Assembly: GCA_030762175.1 (NCBI GenBank)
Contig: CM060834.1
Coordinates: 24,726,001 to 24,790,000 of the forward strand
Length of the DNA stretch: 64,000 nt
From: Metallyticus violacea
Taxonomy: Eukaryota > Arthropoda > Insecta > Mantodea > Metallyticidae
Direction: 5' to 3'
Of this stretch, positions 59,930 through 64,000 are shown one piece after another; position 1 is the first letter of the stretch, and each line of letters begins with the position of its first letter. The position numbers and the translations under genes are program-made. Below the pieces are notes generated by a model. That model worked only from the letters and a program-made list of their open reading frames with translations. It had not been told where the DNA came from and ran no database searches.

Positions 59930-60535
59930 GATCAGCAGTTTCTTTCAAAGATAATCACTGCTGATAAAACTGTACTACATCGTTTCGATCCTGAGACCAA
60001 AAAGCAAAGTTAGGTGTCGAAATCTCCATCATCACAAGCGCCCCCCCCCCCCAAAAGGTAAACTTGGTTCTTCTGCTGGGAAAGTTGTGGCCATGTCATT
60101 TTTGGATAGTCAAAAATGGTTTACCAGCATGCCATACCTATACACACATAACTGTAACTGAGCAATACTACCACTAATGTTGTGAAAATTCTGCAAGGCA
60201 ATATCACATTCAAAAGACCCTATTTCCATGCAACTAGCTGGATTTTGCACTTCAATAATGCACGGCTACACATGGCAAATGTTGTTGCTAAAATATCTCA
60301 CAATAATCTATGTTAAGTGTGTGTCCCTCACCCTCTCCATAGTTCAGAATTAACCTCTGGGAAGCACTTTCCGTTATCAGAAGAAGTGGTGAAAGCGATT
60401 CTGAAGGACCTGTCAAAATTGGCTACCAGCATGTCTTTGAAGACTGGCAGAAACGCTGGATCAAGTGCATTGCATTCAACTATGAGAAAGATAATCAAAA
60501 TTATGAGGATAAATAAAGGTATTTGGAAAAAAAAA
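59930..60535 (+). pseudogene. second mariner transposase fragment, opposite strand
   Basis: The plus strand reads FLSKIITADKTVLHRFDPET (first catalytic Asp block, with Lys where Glu is usual). Then come AGKVVAMSFLDSQKW, GKHFPLSEEVVKAILKDL, and in another frame DWQKRWIKCIAF. This is mariner motif order from the first Asp block to the C-terminus. The copy is internally shortened and frameshifted. It is head-to-head with the fragment at 59.0 kb and of a different subgroup by sequence. Confidence 0.72.
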
Positions 60536-60551
60536 ACTAACATAAAATACC

Positions 60552-60812
60552 GCCACGGGTGGCCGAGGTCGTTAAGACGCGGACTCGTGAGCGGGAGGCC
60601 TGGGGTTCGATTCCCGCCAGGACCGTCCTCCCGGTCTGGGGTTTTTTTTTTTTCAGGTTTTTCACAGTCCTCATAACTGGCATGCCGTGGAGGTACCCTA
60701 AACTTAGGCCTGGAACGCTTCCTTCCTTTAAAAAATTTCCTTTCTCAATATATCATTTCAGCTCATGTATCACCAGTGTTTACCGTCTGTGGTGCCTCTG
60801 TAGTTAAAACGG
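60552..60812 (+). repeat. SINE family A, full-length, best preserved
   Basis: Head CACGGGTGGCCGAGGTCGTT, then GACTCGTGAGCGGGAGGCC and B box GGGGTTCGATTCCCGCCAGG. The body and tail run through GTACCCTAAACTTAGGCCTG and GGTGCCTCTGTAGTTAAAAC. CpG-rich, so probably young; a useful reference copy. Confidence 0.92.
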
Positions 60813-60912
60813 TCTAACGGGTACCTCCATAACATGAATGGAAAAAGTGCCCCGCAGAAGCATTTGTATCAAAGAATAAGACCCTGGCAGTTGAACGTTG
60901 GACATAATCGTG

Positions 60913-60938
60913 AAAAAAAAAAAAAAAAAAAAAAAAAA
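60913..60938. repeat. poly(A) run of 26
   Basis: Pure A run about 100 bp downstream of a SINE A end, with no retroelement body recognised in between. A 28-base poly(T) lies at 61129-61156; the 190 bp between them look unremarkable. Confidence 0.95.
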
Positions 60939-61125
60939 GCGAGCTGCTGACAGCCAATGACGATCATCTGTCATATATACAGATGTGGAGTTAAATTAGC
61001 AAAATTGAGGGAAAAAATCATCAGACTACAAAGGAAAGGACGCAACTGGGGAATTTTAGGATAATTAGAACATTTTTTATCTCATCACATTACATAACTT
61101 TGATTTCAATTAGCCACTAATTTAT

Positions 61126-61128
<3 letters not shown>

Positions 61129-61156
<28 letters not shown>
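61129..61156. repeat. poly(T) run of 28
   Basis: Pure T run that could mark the 3' end of a minus-strand retroelement, but no recognisable body follows on that strand. The sequence from 61.2 to 61.9 kb holds nothing I recognise. Confidence 0.95.
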
Positions 61157-61160
<4 letters not shown>

Positions 61161-61927
61161 AATTTCACGTACTAGAAATAGTTTTTCTCTTAAGCCGTTC
61201 GAACTTTTTGGACTGTAGTTTTGGGTAAAAAATATACATTTAATTAAATTTTTTTTACTTACACCTGAAGCACTCACTAAACCAATTCACAGTTCCATAG
61301 AATGCTACATATTAACATTAAAAATGTTCATTAACTTACATTTTGAGCAAGTAATATAATATCTTTATAATTAAGATATATTTTCAAAATTTTTCAAAAT
61401 TTTATCTATCTTAATGAAAATTGACACGTCTGTTTTACAACATATCGTTTATATCTATAAAACGATTATTCAGATCTGATTTTGCATTTGGAAGTTAGAA
61501 AATTTAATATCGCATCCGAAAATTCACACCAATATTATTTTAGACCTACTTTATAAAGAAAGAATATTGTAGGAAGGTTTCTGACAAAAGTCTGAAACAT
61601 GATATTTATGGTTCACGAGCGCAAGTCTATTTTCGGTAAAGATGGTTACAAGGTGAAAACTCGCTTAGGATCTTATTGGATTTCAGGAAGAAAGATATCT
61701 AGGTCACTACAGCATTCGGAATATAAAACCAGCTGAAAAAGGAACACTATCCGAGCGAAATACATCAGTGATTTCAACAAGACCACATTAATGAGCTCTA
61801 TCAATTGCAAGCTTGAATTTTCTGCAGAAGAATGAACTATATCATCACAATCTAATGAATGCTCAATTCGATCTGTACAATCAAAGTAGTGATATCTAAA
61901 ATTTAAATTTTTCTATTTTTACAATTC

Positions 61928-62135
61928 ATGGCTGGTTCAATGATCGATGGATTTTTTCGGGCGTAAAAATCTTAAGTATGGGTTCCTTTCGAAGAGAAGT
62001 AAAGCCTAGGTCCCTTGTCGTACATTTACGGCACTAAAAGAACTTCAAGCATGAAAAAAGAAGTCTCTGAGCAAAATTTATCGGCCGTTTCATGCCCTGA
62101 ATTGAATGAGACGCTGATGTCTGGACTGTAAACAA
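61928..62135 (+). repeat. SINE family B, head truncated
   Basis: Starts in the B-box region (GGCTGGTTCAATGATCGATG), then TTTTTTCGGGCGTAAAAATC, GTCGTACATTTACGGCAC, TGAGCAAAATTTATCGGCCG and CCTGAATTGAATGAGACGCT. The AAATAAACC end is missing. Confidence 0.82.
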
Positions 62136-62329
62136 CGAACAATTCATTCCATTACATAATTATATAACAGGTCTTGATGCGACATGTTTTCTATCAATGA
62201 AATATAACGAAATTTTGAATTTCAAGCAATTATAACCCCATATCGCTGTAAATTTATCGTATTCATTTCACACATAAACTTGCATTTTTCTCAGCGTCAA
62301 TTTTTTGCCACAATCTGTGAGCAAAAATA

Positions 62330-62540
62330 AATAAACATTGCTCAGAGTCTCTTTTTGTAGGTTTGCAGTAAGTTACGACAAGGGGACCCACGGCTTTACT
62401 ACCCTTCGAAGGAAGCCATACTTGAGATTTTCACGCCTGAAAACAATGCATCGACCTTGGCTGGAACTGTACCAGTGATCTTGGGTCTATGAGGCAAGTT
62501 TGATTTTCCACTAGACCACCAGGATTGACTGACTGGTGAA
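62330..62540 (-). repeat. SINE family B, tail truncated
   Basis: The minus-strand head (CCTGGTGGTCTAGTGGAAAA with B box GTACAGTTCCAGCCAAGGTC) and the first half of the body are present. It ends in the GACTCTGAGCAATG region, so the 3' third is missing. Confidence 0.8.
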
Positions 62541-62928
62541 AAACTACAAAATACGGTTATATATCCTGAAAAAACGTGATAAACATTAAAAAATGGAACT
62601 CTTTTGTGCCATTATTCAAAAATCATAACCTAAGGAAGTAATAAAATTTTTTATTATAATGTATTTGAATATAAACTTTAAACCTAATAAAAATTGTAAA
62701 AGTTAAAAATGTTATCCTAATTTCAAACATAACCTCTCATTAAATTTATTAGATGGAATTCGAGTAACTTTTCTGAAGAAAATTGTGGTTTCATTCCTGG
62801 CCTGCCCCCGATACGACTGACACCTCCAAATCTGTCTATAAGCGAGTTAGGTGTAAAAATGATTTATGTACAGTGCATTATCCATTCGGACTATAAAGGA
62901 TCTGCCATGAACTTAATTTTTTGAAAAT

Positions 62929-63275
62929 TTCTACGGGTGACTGAAGTCGTTAAGGCAAGTACTTGTGAGCGAAAGTCTGGCGTTGATTCCCGTCAGGACC
63001 ATCCTCCCTTACTGAGGTTTTTTCCAGGTTTTCTCAATCCTCATAAATGGCAAATGTCGGGGGAAGGTTCCCTAAATTTATCTGCAATGTTTCCTATCTT
63101 AAAATAAATGCTTTCCCAATATATCATTTCATCTCACGTCTTATCACTGTCTACTGCCTGTGATGCCTCAGCAGTTTTTTTTTTTGAGTAGTGTTTAACG
63201 CCCGTTTTTACTACTGAGGCACCACAGGCGGTGCCTCAGCAGTAAAAATGGGCACTAAACACTATTAAAAATAAA
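62929..63275 (+). repeat. SINE family A, full-length, carrying a nested insertion
   Basis: Head GGTGACTGAAGTCGTTAAGG, B box GCGTTGATTCCCGTCAGGAC, body GGTTCCCTAAATTTATC, and end GGGCACTAAACACTATTAAA. The tail is split at 63175-63231 by a short inverted piece of the same family. Confidence 0.88.
63175..63231 (-). repeat. 57-bp truncated SINE A inserted in a SINE A tail
   Basis: On the minus strand it runs from CCGCCTGTGGTGCCTCAGTA through AACGGGCGTTAAACACTACT to an A11 tail. It is flanked by identical 11-bp duplications TGCCTCAGCAG at 63164-63174 and 63232-63242. Confidence 0.88.
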
Positions 63276-63279
63276 CAAC

Positions 63280-64000
63280 AATTTTTTCTCATTGTAATCC
63301 ATGGACATAGTTTGCACAAATACTTGTAAAATGTTTTATAGATAAAGATTCCACTGCAAAGTGTTAGGTTTATTTATTCTCGCCATTTATGAATTATGCA
63401 GACAGCTTTGAATGAACAACCGGAATAGCTGACCTTGAGTCTAACTTTAGTAAGCTTAAGGCGCTGTCTTCAAATGGTAGTTTGCAGGTTCTTAATTCAA
63501 TAGGTCGCAATGTTCACGTTTAAAAGGCACACAAAATTCTAAAGGATCTTTACAAAATGGAAGGGAGCTCAGTGATGCTTTAAAGAGTTACTCCAAGCTA
63601 TAAATTGATAAAAACTTTCTGATGCCATTTTAAATGTTAACATCTTAAATAATAAATAAAACTTTAAAAAATTGTGCTTTATCTTGGATGTGTTGCAATG
63701 AATTAATGCGTAAATATTCATATATACCGATTATAATTATGGGTAGGCAAACAGAAATAGAAGTTTTTTGACGTAAATTCACCTAAAACTTTTATGTGAA
63801 AAAATTGGGTTTGCAAAATTAGTTTTGGCATTACTGTGCTTAATATTGTTATAGAATTGGTGCTAAGTTAAATTAAAAAAGTGAGCAACGCTAATTATGA
63901 ACTTCCATCAAGCGGAAACTTTCTCATACCTAAACTTAAGTAAAATGTAGTGGACACAGCCTATCGTTCTTAGCTATGCCAGACAACTCGTATACCTTCA
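63280..64000. other. right edge, no gene recognised
   Basis: AT-rich DNA without coding similarity, repeat family or RNA feature that I could support. Confidence 0.4.

Noticed and set aside
1..64000. CRISPR arrays, bacterial operons, phage modules or toxin systems
   Set aside because: Tandem repeats here are microsatellites or simple duplications. The gene has spliceosomal introns, and all other coding pieces belong to eukaryotic mobile elements.

Overview
This is a eukaryotic, AT-rich, repeat-laden window, almost certainly from an arthropod and most likely an insect with a large genome. The only protein-coding gene I can recognise is glycogenin. The insect call rests on how its exons read (for example AWVTLATNDAYSLGALVLAH and [21 protein letters not shown]). 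A cockroach, termite or stick insect would fit the intron sizes and repeat load, but that is a guess. I see no operons, CRISPR arrays, phage or bacterial features.

Glycogenin lies on the minus strand. Five coding exons can be placed to the base: 24075-23940, 19321-19147, 13839-13677, 2321-2195 and 1192-1012. All have GT/AG splice sites and matching phases. Together they give 782 nt, about 260 residues, which is nearly the whole GT8 catalytic domain. It includes the DAD metal-binding motif and the tyrosine equivalent to the autoglucosylated Tyr195 of the mammalian enzyme. The initiator exon lies somewhere above 24.1 kb and was not found. The 3' end either uses a candidate exon at 805-635 or continues beyond the left edge. 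The introns are about 1.0, 11.4, 5.3 and 4.6 kb, plus a first intron longer than 12 kb.

The rest is intron or intergenic DNA filled with decayed mobile elements. There are two main SINE families with tRNA-like heads (called A and B here) and a longer dispersed family (C). There are three kinds of non-LTR retrotransposon fragment, a Penelope-like element with a GIY-YIG domain, and several mariner and mariner-like transposase remnants. There are also TIR elements, a possible gypsy-type LTR and long inverted repeats. Several insertions are nested, which gives relative ages.

Base composition changes at about 36.2 kb. To the left, over the gene, CpG is very scarce. To the right CpG is common, and SINE copies there keep CpGs that related copies in the gene have mostly lost. 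This is the pattern expected where a transcribed gene body is germline-methylated, so the glycogenin promoter may lie in the 36-50 kb region. I found no clearly new molecular system. The points most worth checking are the candidate terminal exon, the CpG boundary, the perfect 249-bp tandem duplication, the 730-bp inverted repeat at 55.3-56.0 kb and the PPT-LTR-PBS arrangement at 40.7-41.5 kb.
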